Shown piece by piece: positions 1-11,177 of a stretch of 64,000 bases of DNA (positions are counted from its first letter, which is position 1; each line of letters starts with the position of its first letter). A program made the translations under genes and the position numbers. Source of the DNA: Delphinus delphis (lineage: Eukaryota; Chordata; Mammalia; Artiodactyla; Delphinidae); assembly GCF_949987515.2 (NCBI RefSeq), contig NC_082692.2, positions 87,243,488 to 87,307,487 on the forward strand, read 5' to 3'. A model generated the notes under the pieces. It made no database searches and was not told where the DNA came from. It saw nothing but the letters and a program-made list of their open reading frames with translations.

Positions 1-375
1 GGGGTTCAGGGGACGCAGGGGAGGGATGAATAGGTAGGGCGCAGGGGATTTAAGGGCAGTGAAACTATTCTGTATGAAAATGCAATGGTGGATACAAGAC
101 CTTAAGCATTTGTCAAAACCCAAAGAACTGTACAACACGAAGAGTGAGCTCTAATGTACAATATAGACTTTAGTTAATAACATAGTCTATGGTAAAATAT
201 AGACTTTAGTTAATAATATAGTAGTTCATCAGCTGTAACAAATGTACCACACCAATGCAACATGTTAATAATAGGAGTAAGTAGGGGATGGGGTGGGGCA
301 TATGGAACTCTGTACTTTCTGTGCCATTTTTCTATAAAACTAAAACGGCTGTAAAAATAGTCTCTTAAATTAAAA
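1..375 (+). mobile_element. L1 3' UTR fragment (old L1M type)
   Basis: The stretch reads like the sense 3' UTR of an old mammalian L1: GGGAGGGATGAATAGG, then GGCAGTGAAACTATTCTGTATG, then the terminal AAAACTAAAACGGCTGTAAAAATAG. It is cut by the window edge on the left. It carries an internal direct duplication with a 36-bp offset (start points 161 and 197, about 25 bp alike). The subfamily is uncertain. Confidence 0.75.
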
Positions 376-582
376 ATAACCCACGGGAAAGAAAAGGATA
401 ACGTGATGAAGGAGGTATGACTGACCTCAGCTGAGTCATGAAGAATAGGTTAGAAACATCAAACTGTAACATCAGAAGTTTGAAAGACGGACTTCAGTGG
501 AAAAAAAAAAATTAAGGAGCCACTTGAAGACCTAGGTACTCCAAGATAATCTCACGTCTCTAAAAATTCAATATTCTATCAC
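376..582. other. No recognised feature
   Basis: This is AT-rich DNA with an A-run near 500-510. No gene or repeat was recognised. Confidence 0.5.
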
Positions 583-765
583 GCCTCTCTGCCTTTGCAC
601 GTGCTGCTCCTTTTTCCAAAATACCTTTGCCCTCTTCTCAAGTGGGAAACTTTTGGTTATCTCCTTCATGAATGTTTTCTGGACTCCCTGCAAAACTACT
701 TTTTATTACTTCATACTTATCTCCACTGCAGCACTTTCAAGCTGTCTTATGTGAAGATGATACTG
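583..765 (+). mobile_element. L2 LINE fragment
   Basis: The phrase GCCTTTGCACGTGCTGCTCC, followed by TTCTCAAGTGGG and CTCCTTCATG, matches the sense 3' part of L2, where the consensus reads roughly 'cctttgcacatgctgttccctctgcctgg'. It is strongly diverged. The short open frame here is therefore not a gene. Confidence 0.55.
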
Positions 766-830
766 GAGTCTGACTTCTCGGCTGATTTTTACCTTTCTGC
801 TAAGTCATATAAATAAATCATGGTAAACTT

Positions 831-1196
831 GTTCCTTCGACCTCTTGGCTATGGTGAATAATGCTGAACACTATTAACGATGAATAATGATGAACACGGT
901 ATGTATGTACATGGATGTACAAAAATCTCTTCAATATCCTGCTTTCAATGTTTTAGATAAATAATCAGAAGTGCAAATACTGGATCATATGGTAATTCTA
1001 TTTTTAATTTCTTTGTGGAAGTGCCCTACCGTTTTCATAGTAGCTGAACTGTTTTATATTCCCAGCAGCAAAGCACAAGTGTTCCCATTGCTCCACATTC
1101 TCACCAGTACTTGCTATTTTCTGTTTTGTTTTGTTTTTTATAGTTACTATCCCAAGTATTCATTGACAGAGGAATGAAAAAAACCAAAATGTAGTG

Positions 1197-1264
<68 letters not shown>

Positions 1265-1655
1265 ATGGAATATTACTCAGCCTTAAAAAAGAAGGAAACC
1301 CTATCACAATATGGAGAAACTTTGAGGACCATACACTAAGTGAAATGAGCCTGTCACACAATGACAGGTATTGCATGATTCCACTCATATATGAGATATC
1401 TATTTTATAGCTATATCTTTAGTAGTCAAATTTATAGAAAGAGAAAGCATAATGGTGGCTGCCAGGGGCTGGAAGAGGGAAAAATGAGAGTTGTCGTTTC
1501 ATGGGCATAGAGTTTTAGTTTTGCAAGATGAAAAAGTTCTAGAACTCCATTGCACAACAATCTGAATATATTTAACACTACTGAACTTATAAATGGTGTA
1601 GACGGCAAATTTTATGTTATGTGTTTTATAACACAATTCACAATAATGAAAAATA
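831..1655 (+). mobile_element. 5'-inverted (twin-primed) L1 3' end
   Basis: Bases 831-1150 are antisense L1. They contain CTTGGCTATGGTGAATAATG, CTGGATCATATGGTAATTCT and TCCACATTCTCACCAGTACTTG, the complement of the L1 ORF2 end. From 1151 the element switches to sense, with CCCAAGTATTCATTGACAG, then a TA array, AATGGAATATTACTCAGCC, and a 3' UTR ending near 1655. In normal L1 the segment inverted here lies immediately upstream of the CCCAAGT segment, so the break matches twin priming. Coordinates at both outer ends are approximate. Confidence 0.85.
1196..1259. repeat. (TA)n microsatellite
   Basis: About 32 TA units with a single C interruption at 1211. It lies inside the L1 3' region, at the place where L1 normally has a short TATATATAC stretch before AATGGAATATTACTCAGC. 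Confidence 0.97.
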
Positions 1656-2039
1656 GAAACTCTGAGTCTTATTGTTTTAGTAGATCAACCAAGTTTATGG
1701 GTAATTTCATAGCCATGGTCAACTGTGCTCTTGCTAGAAAGTTAGGGAATACTCACTCTATTCCATCTACAAGCTGTTTTGCAAGCTTGGTTGCAATCCT
1801 CAGCTCACAGCTCCTTCTGCAATAAGAGTATAAAAAATCTTCCCTTTCCATCTAGAGCCATTAGGGCCTCTAATTATCTCTAATTGCTTGGACTACTGCA
1901 AATTTCATGCATAAAATATGATCCCTTTCTCATCTTTCCTCTTATAAACTTATAATATTGTTACAGTGAGTTTTCATTATTTTCAAAATTATTCCTATTT
2001 TAGATATTTTTATAGTTAAGTAATGAATTTGTTCTGTCT
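1656..2039. other. No recognised feature
   Basis: AT-rich, apparently unique DNA. I see no coding signal and no clear repeat. Confidence 0.45.
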
Positions 2040-2870
2040 CTTTTAAAAATATTTTTACATCACACTGTCTTCTTTCAAACGGAGTATAATCTCTTTTTTC
2101 TAACGCTAAACGTGTTTAGTTGAAAAGGAAGAAAATATTATACATAATATAGCCGATAACACTTTTCTTGTTTATACTTCCTCTTCTTTTCTCTGTGTGT
2201 AGATCTTCTAAAACTCGAATCATACATTCTATATCCTACAGCTTTTTTTCTGGTAATTATCATGCATCTTTATAAATAACATTGTATTGAAAATACTGTT
2301 TGCTAAATCACAGCACCGAGCCTTGAAACTTCCTTAGGATATATTCCTATAAGTGAAATAACTGTGCTAAACAATTTGTATATTTTTCAGAGCTTACCTA
2401 TAAATTGTCAAATTATCTTCCTCTTTCAAACCCCATCATGAAAGTGCCTATTTTACTATATCCTTGCTAAGACTGTGTACCACTGCTATTTTCAATATTT
2501 TATAAGCTCATAGCTGGCCAATCCATGTTATCTGGTTGCTTTAATGTATATTTATTTGATTACTTGGGAAGAGAAATGCATTTTTAAAAATATGTTTATT
2601 AGTCATTTGATTTCTTCTTTTCATTATCTATCAATTTTCTTTACTTACTTTTAAATAATGTCTTTCTTATTAAGCTGTACGAGCTCTTCATATGCTAGAG
2701 TCATTAATCTTCTGTCATATATATTTTCAATGTTTTCTTGACTTGTTGCTTACCTTTTAATTTCATTTATGGTGCTCTGAGGGAACTTCAGTGGCTTCAA
2801 TATTTATGAAATTATGTCTATCAATGTTTCCTTTTATAAGCAAGTTCTTCAGGAAGTGTACCCTGATTTT
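2040..2870 (-). mobile_element. Old L1 (L1M/L1ME type), antisense
   Basis: Ordered antisense L1 landmarks are visible: CTTAGGATATATTCCTATAAGTG near 2334, CATGAAAGTGCCTATTTTAC near 2439, GAGCTCTTCATATGCTAGAG near 2681 and TTGCTTACCTTTTAATTTCATTTATGG near 2745. This is the order in which the complement of an L1 3' half runs. Divergence is high and the ends are estimates. Confidence 0.65.
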
Positions 2871-2954
2871 GATTCATATTTCTGTCGGTGTTGGGAAAAG
2901 ATACATTTCTGGTACAGCACATAAGCTGTGCCTTATGGCCTAAAATCAGACAGG

Positions 2955-3115
2955 TCTACAGAGACTGATACGTTACATATTTTTTGGTGTCAACTTCTCT
3001 TACCAAGTTGCCTTATCTATGACGTGGAGTGGTGATAAATATTAAATCAAATAATATGTCTTTAGCTCTTAGCTCAGTGGATGGTTTCTAACAAACATTC
3101 AGTAGCTCTAAGGAT
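2955..3115 (+). mobile_element. MIR SINE fragment
   Basis: CAAGTTGCCTTATCTATGACGTGG, then AAATATTAAATCAAATAATATG and TCAGTGGATGG, resemble the MIR core and 3' part (consensus 'cctcatctgtaaaatgggg ... gattaaatgag'). It is heavily diverged. A short GAT run follows at 3115-3132. Confidence 0.45.
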
Positions 3116-3129
3116 GATGATGATGATGG

Positions 3130-4055
3130 TGATTTAAACCTCTGATTCTTAGCTTCATAATCTACTTGGCTCTCTTAGAACTAGATCCACGTACATATTT
3201 TTATTCCTCAGGGATTTAGCCTTGTTCTATCACTCAAACCCTTTTTAAGGCTAAAAACATCTCTTGTAGGTTATTCCACACCCCAGCTTCCAGAATTGGG
3301 TAATGAATATAGTACATGCAGCTTCTCACTAACAACAAGTGGTGTTGGTTTAAAGGGCACAATTGTGCCGGCAAGCACGGGGATATCACACAATTTAATA
3401 AACATTAGATGAACTTCTCTCCATCGTGGTTACTGGTGAGAAGCCACAGCCCACCCCTGTTGTCACCAATTCTACCTGTGGAACGGACTGATTTCCGCCC
3501 TTCCTTACAACTCCTTTGTCCTGTGTTCATGAGGCTTCCCTCCCCCTTCTCAAAGAGGCTTCTCTCCCCAGGATATAAGACTGACCTGGCATTTGAGGCA
3601 AAACAATGTCGGATGCTTTGCATTTCAGAGGCTCTCCCACCTCTGTGAGCCTCAGTCCCCTCAGGGACACTCCCTTTTGGGCACCTGTCATTCAAGTGCA
3701 GTTTGTTGTGTATCTCTTGAAGCAAATACTTCTTTACATCGTGTTAAGTGGATCCAGTGCCCTGAAGACAAGGTCCGCACCTTTAAGTTCCTCCCCAGTC
3801 AGAGGTCCTTGCCCCTGTGCAGTGCCTTCTCAGGTTCTCATACCACTTCCACACATGATAACCGACTTCATCATCATGGAAAATGCCAGCAAGTTCACTT
3901 CATAAATGATAAAACAGAGGTTCAGAAGCTTGAGCGACTTGGCAATGATGGAGCTCACTCTAGAGTTCACGATCCCTATATAATCCCTTCCACCGCTCAG
4001 GATGGTAGCAAAATGAACACTGTCAGTCCTGCTTGCCTTTCCTGGTAGCTCCATC
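3130..4055. other. Unique-looking DNA, no gene recognised
   Basis: Base composition is mixed. Several overlapping open frames of about 80-150 codons occur between 3405 and 4054 on both strands. None has recognisable domains, and no flanking splice-site pattern stood out. I treat them as chance frames. Confidence 0.5.
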
Positions 4056-4059
4056 TTTG

Positions 4060-4310
4060 TGCTCTACTGTAGTGAATGAGTGCACTGGTCAGGTAGACAT
4101 GTGTTCAAATTCAGACACTCACCTTTACTTACTGGGTGATCCTAAGCAAAGTATCCTACTTACTTGAATCTCAGTTTTGTCATCTCTAAGATGGGATGGT
4201 AATTATAAATAAACCTACCTCACAGAATTGTGACGTGCATTAAATGAGATAGGGCACCTGAAGAGCTCAATACCTATCAGCTATTATTATACCTGGAAAC
4301 ATAGGCATGA
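4060..4310 (+). mobile_element. MIR SINE
   Basis: The order of MIR landmarks is well kept: ACTTACTGGGTGATCCTAAGCAAAG, then TCAGTTTTGTCATCTCTAAGATGGG, CCTACCTCACAGAATTGTG, ATTAAATGAGATAGGGCACC and the CTCAATACCTATCAGCTATTATTAT tail. Divergence fits an ancient mammalian insertion. Confidence 0.88.
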
Positions 4311-5754
4311 CATCGGTTATTATGTGCATTATTTAGCAGCCTTCAGTCAGCTCAAAGCAATACCTGGAGCACATAACCCCCTGCGCCACTGGGATGGAAA
4401 ATCCTTCCATCATTAGCTGCCTGTGTCTCATTTCAAGGCTTTTTTTTTTTTTCTGAACTCTATAAAAGAAGACTCTCCAGAAAGACTGCCAAGGCAGGTG
4501 ATTTTTGACTTCCTATTTCTTACTCAAAACCCAAAGAAAACTGACAAGATACCCTTTAGCCATACACATAGCTCCCACGCACATACCTCGGAAGCATTTT
4601 AACGGGCATTGGTTTCATGAGCTTCCCAGCACCACACTTGGATTTGCACAGGAACCCAACCTGTAAAAGCTGACAGATGACCTCAAGAGCTACTCTGGTG
4701 GTCACACCTTCCAATCTTTCCCTGGTGATGTCCTTCAGTTACGCTTATTTTAGTACCGTCAGTAGCTTTTCCAAGACACCCTGGAGGGGAAGCCTCTGTG
4801 GTTACACTTTCACTATCATGAATGAATTATTCATATATGTCAAAACGATTCATAAAAAAGTGAACGCGTTAGCTCAGAACATTCTCAGAAGCGTAGTTTT
4901 AACATACAAGTCCTACTCATACACACCTCAATGCTTTACAGCCTCTGATGACTCACAATTAAGTGATATATTTTGAGCAGCTGAAATGGTGTGGAGATGA
5001 GTGAGAAATCTGTTATGTAACTCTGTGTCTTATACTTTGGAAAACTCTTTACTACCCCTCTAATAACTACACAGACATCTCAAAAGTCCTTAGGAACCCT
5101 TTCTAAAGCCCACCCGTGTGCCGCCGTGACCTCTTTGAATACAGTCAAATTCTCGACAGGCTCAGCATATCTATCCAAGAAAAATACTCCTGCAGACAAT
5201 CAAAAGAGCTCAGCCGAAATGTCATGCAATTCTTCCAAAGGCTTACGTCTCAGTAACCTCTCAACTAGACAGCTAACCAGCCAAATCAAACAGAAGAGGC
5301 AACCGAAGGGAAAGTTAACGGCCCTTCCTGGCATTACTCGACTACAGATTTGGTTCCCAACACACTCCTTGGTTCTGAAATATCTATCAAACTTAGCAAG
5401 GAAGTGAAATTCCTTATGTGTCTCTGGTTACACAAAGCTAAGAAATTGATCTGAAGAAAGACATGAACGTTCTTGCTGCATGTAGAGTTTTCCCCAAGAA
5501 GCACCAGAAAGAAATCTTGACTCCACAGTAGAAATGTTTTGTTGGCAAAGAAGAGCCATGGAATTTGAAATCCAGCTCAGCCCTTAAATCAAGATGTCAT
5601 GCTGGTGTGACCAGCAACCTCGCATACTGCCGTTTTCCAGCTGACAATTAAGAATATGGGATTTTATCTTTTCTCCAGTTGTGTTCCACAGTTTGAAATC
5701 ATTTTTGCCTACTAAGCAAAATGCCATTACTAAATAGCACTAATATTAATGATC
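4311..5754. other. Unique-looking DNA, no gene recognised
   Basis: About 1.4 kb with a T-run at 4441-4452. Open frames at 4677-4976 and 5126-5407 carry no known motif. No repeat was recognised. Confidence 0.45.
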
Positions 5755-5975
5755 TTTTGCATCATTATGTACTAGGTATCTTGTACACCTTTTATATAGT
5801 TAACTCATTTAATCCTCAAAACAATCTTATGTGAATAGGAATTTTTTATATTCCCATTTTATAGATGAAGAAACTGAGGCCTCAAGAAGTAATGTATAGA
5901 AAGAGGAGCAGCTGTAATAGTAACCCACATATCTAAAGGTAAAGGCGGTCCTCTTAACCACTCTGAATCATCCTT
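5755..5975 (-). mobile_element. MIR SINE, antisense
   Basis: Antisense MIR landmarks: AACTCATTTAATCCTCAAAACAATC, TTCCCATTTTATAGATGAAGAAACTGAGGC and CCTCTTAACCACTCTG at the tRNA-like end. Confidence 0.85.
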
Positions 5976-6466
5976 TGGTATCTCGGGATTTTCAATATTT
6001 TAGAACAAAGAAATACGTAATTGCAAATATGACATTTGGACAGGGTTATATAATCAGCCTTAGCACAGAGAGTTGGTAGAATTCTGGGCAAAGGCAAAAT
6101 ATTTGAAGTTCTTATCGATCTACAAAGTATTTTTATTTCCTAATGTAAGCTTTTAGTTGGATATGTTTTGAAATACTGAAAATAAATGAGAAATCTTTAT
6201 TCCCGTCTTCTCCTCCACTATGGCCTTTCTATATTCTTAAGGTTATAAGGGTTTCAATTAGAGAACAGATTATTTTAGGTAGATGCTGAGAGCTTTTCTA
6301 ACTCAAAAAATGAACAAAAAACATTGTTTTACTTCAATGATAAGTTTTTAATTTGTTGAGTTTTTTAAGTGTAGCTATTCATATCCTTGTCTATCAGTGT
6401 TTTTTTTTGAATTTTTGAATTTTATTATTTTTTTATATATGTCTATCAGTTTTTAAAAAGTGCATG
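5976..6466. other. AT-rich DNA, no feature recognised
   Basis: Poor in GC, with short T-runs near 6401 and 6428. Nothing coding was seen. Confidence 0.45.
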
Positions 6467-6625
6467 GTAGTTCTCAAATTTCACTGTGCATAAGGATTCT
6501 GCTTGGGATTTCCAAAGATTTTGATGCTTAACTTCGGGACCTATGTTCTTAGCGTGTGGACAAGTACATTCTTAGCCAGCCTCCAACAAGATTCTGGAGC
6601 AGGTAATCCTCAGACCCAAGCTCCT
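6467..6625. mobile_element. Possible MER5-type hAT non-autonomous element
   Basis: GTAGTTCTCAAATTTCACTGTGCATAAGGATTC at the left and CAACAAGATTCTGGAGCAGGTAATCC at the right resemble the two ends of MER5A/B-like Charlie-derived elements. The middle is poorly conserved. Confidence 0.5.
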
Positions 6626-6719
6626 TACCCCTTACTCAGAGCTCCCTCATGTTCTCCTGTACCTGCACCGGTTGTTGTCCACACAGCATCAGGACCGATC
6701 CTGGGGGTGCCCTGATTAA

Positions 6720-6990
6720 AGGCCTCCTTTGGCTTCCGATGCATTTAGAGCACATTCAACCTTGGGAGCTTGGCCCCCAGGGCTGCACTTTTCTAGCCTC
6801 CACTACCTCCTGAGTTCATCTCTTGTCATTCTTCCCAAACTCACTCTGTTCCAGCACCTTGGACTTCTTCCATTGCTCAAAAAGGCCTGGCTTGGTCTGG
6901 TTCTGCGGCCTGAGCCATCTGCTTTCAGGGACCTTCCCTGACCACTGCTAGTCCGATATCCTCACTCCAAACTTTCTTTACGTTAGCTCT
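6720..6990 (+). mobile_element. L2 LINE fragment
   Basis: CCATCTGCTTTCAGGGACCTTCCCTGACCACTGC matches the sense L2 3' region ('aggccttccctgaccacc'). Upstream, CTCACTCTGTTCCAGCACCTTGG fits the same element. Confidence 0.65.
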
Positions 6991-7279
6991 CTGCTTGATC
7001 GTCTTCATCAGGCTTGGCCTCACGATTCCCAGTTAACTCTGGAGCATTAACTCTTGGTGGCACATTCCCTTGGCCCACAAAATCCTCACCTTGTGGGAAG
7101 AGGTGTAGCCAGAGGATGGCTAGAGCAGGGTCCTGTGGACCACACGGGCCAGGGCAGGGGCAGGAAGAGGAGGGAGTGGGGGGGGGGTCGAGGCTCTGAT
7201 GTGATGACAAAAACAGGTCTATCACTTTCATAGTCTGAAACAACATCTGCTCCTTTCTTGGTTGCTTCTACAGTTTCAA
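6991..7279. other. GC-rich spacer between two L2 parts
   Basis: Contains an uninterrupted G-run at about 7178-7187 and CAGGGGCAGGAAGAGG. No gene was recognised. The open frames on both strands are probably chance frames of GC-rich DNA. Confidence 0.4.
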
Positions 7280-7425
7280 ATCATACTTATTAAAGTATAA
7301 ATTACATAAAGGCAGACATCTTGTCTGTCCGATCGCAGTTGCATCTCCGTCGTGTATGACAAAGCCTAGCACAGAGAAATGGTAAACCAAAATCTCTTGA
7401 ATGAATGAATGAATAAAACATAATT
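7280..7425 (+). mobile_element. L2 LINE 3' terminus
   Basis: AAGGCAGACATCTTGTCTGTCC, then AAAGCCTAGCACAGAG and TTGAATGAATGAATGAATAAAA, are the diagnostic sense 3' end of L2, including the tetranucleotide tail. It is probably the end of the element seen at 6720-6990. Confidence 0.8.
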
Positions 7426-7469
7426 GCTTACAAATATTCATAAACAACACACACAGACAAAAAGCCCTA

Positions 7470-7660
7470 CCACACCACAACAAATATGCCAGGACCCCTT
7501 CTAGGTGCTGTGCATACAAGACCCACTTTATTCTTTAAAACGACTGATTGAAGTAGGTACAAAGAAAACCTCTGCTTTTACGGATGACACAGAAAGGTTA
7601 AGAAATTTGACTAATATACGCTAGGAATAGGCTCAAGAAGCTGCATTCTTTTTCATGATG
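7470..7660 (-). mobile_element. Probable MIR fragment, antisense
   Basis: GAAGTAGGTACAAAGAAAACC, TTTTACGGATGACACAGAAAGGTTAAG and TAGGCTCAAGAAGCTGCATTC follow the antisense MIR order ('cattttacagatgaggaaactgaggc ... ggttaag') at high divergence. Confidence 0.45.
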
Positions 7661-8410
7661 AAACACTAGGTGGGCGAGTAGGTGTACGGATAAATAAATG
7701 ATTGTGTAAGGGCGGCGAGGTAAAGCCAATGAATGAATATAATCAACCCAGTATACCAGACTGAAAAGAGAACTCTCTTCTTCATTCAGATGTAAAGAAA
7801 ACAGGGCAAAATTTACAATTCAAATGGAATCCAAAAGCGTATCATGTGAAAACATTCATGTGAAAGAAGTCACCAGCATGCAGCCTTTTTTTCTTCAACG
7901 GAATGAACTTTCCCGATGCTGGGAATTGGCCACAGTGCAAGATGGTGGGAGAGAGTGCAGCATCTTGGTGTCACAGACAGTGACATACAAATAAGCACAA
8001 TTTGAGCGGGTCCAAACCAGCATCCTTCTAGCTATGAAAATTACACACTGCTTTTGGAGACTGCCAGGGCTTTGGAAACTTGAGCACAGGAAAGATTTGA
8101 GCATTCAGTTGAAGATGATTTGCAGTGTGTCCCCTGGCTTTCTCAGTCCACATAATACCTTAGAGCTTGGCTTCCGGATATCAGTATGCTGCCTACTGAC
8201 TTTTAAGTAAAAATAATATCAAACACCTGTGCATCAGCCAGTACGAACTACTGTCGTTCCCACACACATCCAGCTATAAGACCTTGGCCATAAAGACAGT
8301 TTTATTTCTCAGTTGAAATACAGATGGGAGATTTATTACAGGAGTGACAGATAGTGTGATTAATAAATATCTGTCATCTTTTCATTCTTTCTGTTATGCT
8401 AGTGGAATTC
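7661..8410. other. Unique-looking DNA, no gene recognised
   Basis: No repeat landmark or coding signature was found. The open frame at 7895-8104 (minus) has no recognisable motif. Confidence 0.45.
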
Positions 8411-8540
8411 GATTTTAAAAGAAAGAAGAAATGAGAAGAGGAGGGGAGTGGAGGGGGGAGGACCAGCAAGGGTGGGGAATAGTGGGAAGAGAGGGAGGGA
8501 ACACGGGAAGGAAGGAGAAGGAGGAAAGAGAAAAGAGGGC
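8411..8540. repeat. Purine-rich GA/GGA tract
   Basis: The plus strand is almost all A and G (GAAAGAAGAAATGAGAAGAGG and onward), with a few pyrimidine breaks. The minus-strand open frame here is a product of this skew. Confidence 0.8.
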
Positions 8541-8752
8541 TTGTTACCTCTGGCTGGAAACAAGCGACCCCAGAAACATCCTTCCTAGAGCCCACTAATC
8601 ACTAATGTCTTCATTCCTGACTTGAGTAATTTCAAGGAGAAGTTAGTTGGGTCGCTTCCCTATGACCTCATCAGAACATCATGACTTGGGAACCTCCATC
8701 TCCAGAGCACCAGTTGTTATTCTCATATTCATCCAGCCCCATCTCTTCCCCC

Positions 8753-8773
8753 ACAAAAAAAAAATTCCAAAAA

Positions 8774-8806
<33 letters not shown>

Positions 8807-8807
8807 A
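8753..8807. repeat. Poly-A plus (GA)n microsatellite
   Basis: Two A-runs split by TTCC are followed by about 12 GA units at 8782-8806. The order A-run then GA resembles a decayed retroposon tail, but no SINE body was recognised upstream. Confidence 0.9.
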
Positions 8808-9289
8808 AGTTATGTACAACACACACATGCATGTTTGGTTTGTTTTTAAAATTGCTTTGCTTTTGTTTTTATATGCATAACTCCATAGGGTCATTGAGAT
8901 AATTCAGTGAATTAACTGGAATTGCCCTAAACACTGAGAAGCATTGTTCACTGTGGCAAAATAGAGTGAGGTGGTGGATATGTAACTTTCTTGTTTGCAT
9001 TCTGTTAGCATTCTAGTCTCCATAATTATTGTTTTATTACTACTACTACTACAATTACCGCCATCATCATCACTACTATGATGGTGATGATAATGATTAT
9101 TCTGATTTCTTCTCCACCTTCTCCTTCCACATTTATTTTCGTGGTTCCCTTTTTCTATCACATTAGCTTTTGTCCTTCAGAGTGTTGGCTTAACTGTTTT
9201 TCTATTCTACCAGCTGCTTTTCCATCTTAATGGTTCAAGTTTTCCCTTATTGCACTATGTGACGGAGTGCTGATAAATGGGTTTTTCCA
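8808..9289. other. Spacer with trinucleotide-rich patch
   Basis: Contains TACTACTACTACTAC near 9037-9053 and a CATCATCATCACTACTATGATGGTGATGATAATG patch at 9062-9095. No gene was recognised. Confidence 0.5.
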
Positions 9290-10380
9290 TAATTTATACA
9301 ATGAAATGTTATATGAAAATTTATCTATACTTAATATAAAAACGTACAGAAGCATAAAATGTAAGAAATAATTTCCTTCTTACCCCACTCTCCATTTCCT
9401 TCCAGGTCATCTCAATTCTACTCTCCAGAGAAGTAGAAACCCTAATGTATTTGATACATCCTTCAAGTTATTTTATATACACATACACACATGTGTTTGT
9501 ACTTATTTCTATAGTCACTCAAATACACATACTCTTCTATAACTTTCTTTTTCCTTTAAACACTGTGTTGGATCTCTTTCCAGGTCATGGGTGGTTACCT
9601 CATTCTTTTTACTAACTTTCTGGTACTCTGTTGTGTAAATATACCATATTAAAAAAAACCAAAAAAACCTCTACTATATTGATGAACATGTAACCTTTTT
9701 TCTGAATTTAAACTGTCAACTGTTTAAATCAAACTTCAGTGAATATCCATTCATGTTGGGCACACACACCTCTACAAACATAGAGACAAACTTTTTTTTT
9801 TTAATGAGATAAAGTCTTACAAGTAAAATTATAGCAGTGAAAGGTATTCTTATTTTCAATTTTAACAGAGTTTGCCAAGTTTCCTGATGTCAAGTAATAT
9901 CAATCTATAATTTTTAAACTGAATTTATCTTCTTGAATTTTGAATTTAAAAATTAATACACACCCAATTTAACAAATAAAAATCATATAGAGATATACTG
10001 AGGGCCTCCATCCTCCCCCCACCTTCCAATTACAGCCCTTTAAAATACCCAGTGTTAACTATTTGACTAACAGATTAGCAAAAATCAAGACTGTCTATTT
10101 TTCTACACCCTCACCAGCAGTGAAGATTATCAATCTTTATTTTTTCTAATGGATGAACAAAAAGATATTATTTTATTTCCTTTTATCTAAAGGCATCTAT
10201 TCATTGTACATTTACATTTCATGGTCCATAAATTCCCTTTGTATTACTTTTGTACATTTAATATTAGATTTTTTTTTCTTGTCAATTTATAGGAGAATTT
10301 TTAACATGAGAAATATATATATACATATTTGCATAACATATAGTCCACTATTTATCTTTTAAGCTATGTTGAATATTTAG
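9290..10380 (-). mobile_element. Old L1 (L1ME type) 3' region, antisense
   Basis: Antisense landmarks in order: AACTTTCTTTTTCCTTTAAACAC and GATCTCTTTCCAGGTCATGG near 9541-9590, CCTCATTCTTTTTACTAAC near 9599, CAGTGAATATCCATTC near 9738, CTACACCCTCACCAGCAGTGAAG near 10102 and CTAATGGATGAACAAAAAG near 10147. The element is old and may be broken by an unrelated stretch at 9930-10060. Confidence 0.65.
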
Positions 10381-11150
10381 CTGTTTTGAAATTCAGAATA
10401 TTCTATATATTCATAGAAAACACCTGGGATTTTAATCTGAATATTATGTACTTTAATATAAAAATTCAGGCATTAATTGTGAGTTCCCTTAACTTCATCT
10501 CCACATATTTTCTCTCTGTTTCTTTTCAGATTCTCGGGAAATGAAGTACCTCCTATTTTCAAAAGCAAACGTTTTTCTTGGGCTTTAAACCTAATATCCC
10601 TACCTCACACCCTTTTGAACCTATGGTTGCTTGAGATAAAGGATTTTTTTCTTTTAAATATTTGTGTTATACAAGTATTTCTCTGATTTTATAATTAAAT
10701 TCTACCTATATTTCATTATAATCAGAGACTACTCTTTGTTTATACATTTTCAAAGTATTCATTGTGTGCTATTATAAGAACATTTTCAAGACTGTCCTAA
10801 TGGAAACTTTGAAAGCATGTATGCTCTCTTTTTACATCATGTAGAATTATGTGTACATAATTATACATGTAACTATCATCATATATATGCAGCCATGTAT
10901 AGAATCTATTTCTGTAATTGTAATTTATGTCTTTCTCTACTTGATCTGTAGTAGACTTAGATAAATGAATAAAATTATATGATTATGTCCACTTCTTCTT
11001 TCTCCTATTGTTTTTGCTTGATAAATGTTGAGTCCATGATATGTGGTATATAGACCTTTATAAATGTCATGTATTTAGTATGAATTTTACCTCTTAATCT
11101 CTTTTATTCATGCTTACTTCCTCAAATGCCACTTTATCTATTTTTTTGAT
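10381..11150 (-). mobile_element. AT-rich stretch, possibly further antisense L1
   Basis: Weak similarity in layout to the complement of an L1 5' half (TTTTTGCTTGATAAATGTTGAG, then ACCTTTATAAATGTCATG). Divergence is too great to be firm. It could equally be unique AT-rich DNA. Confidence 0.35.
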
Positions 11151-11177
11151 GTGTGTGTGTGTGTGTGTGTGTGTGTA
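11151..11177. repeat. (TG)n microsatellite
   Basis: Thirteen GT units without interruption. Confidence 0.95.

Noticed and set aside
1101..1388. Isoleucine/tyrosine-rich frames at the TA arrays (also 13302-13667)
   Set aside because: They are TA microsatellite translations within L1 3' ends.
3405..4054. Overlapping frames of up to 151 codons as a possible gene
   Set aside because: No domain, no clear splice sites, and equally long frames on both strands.
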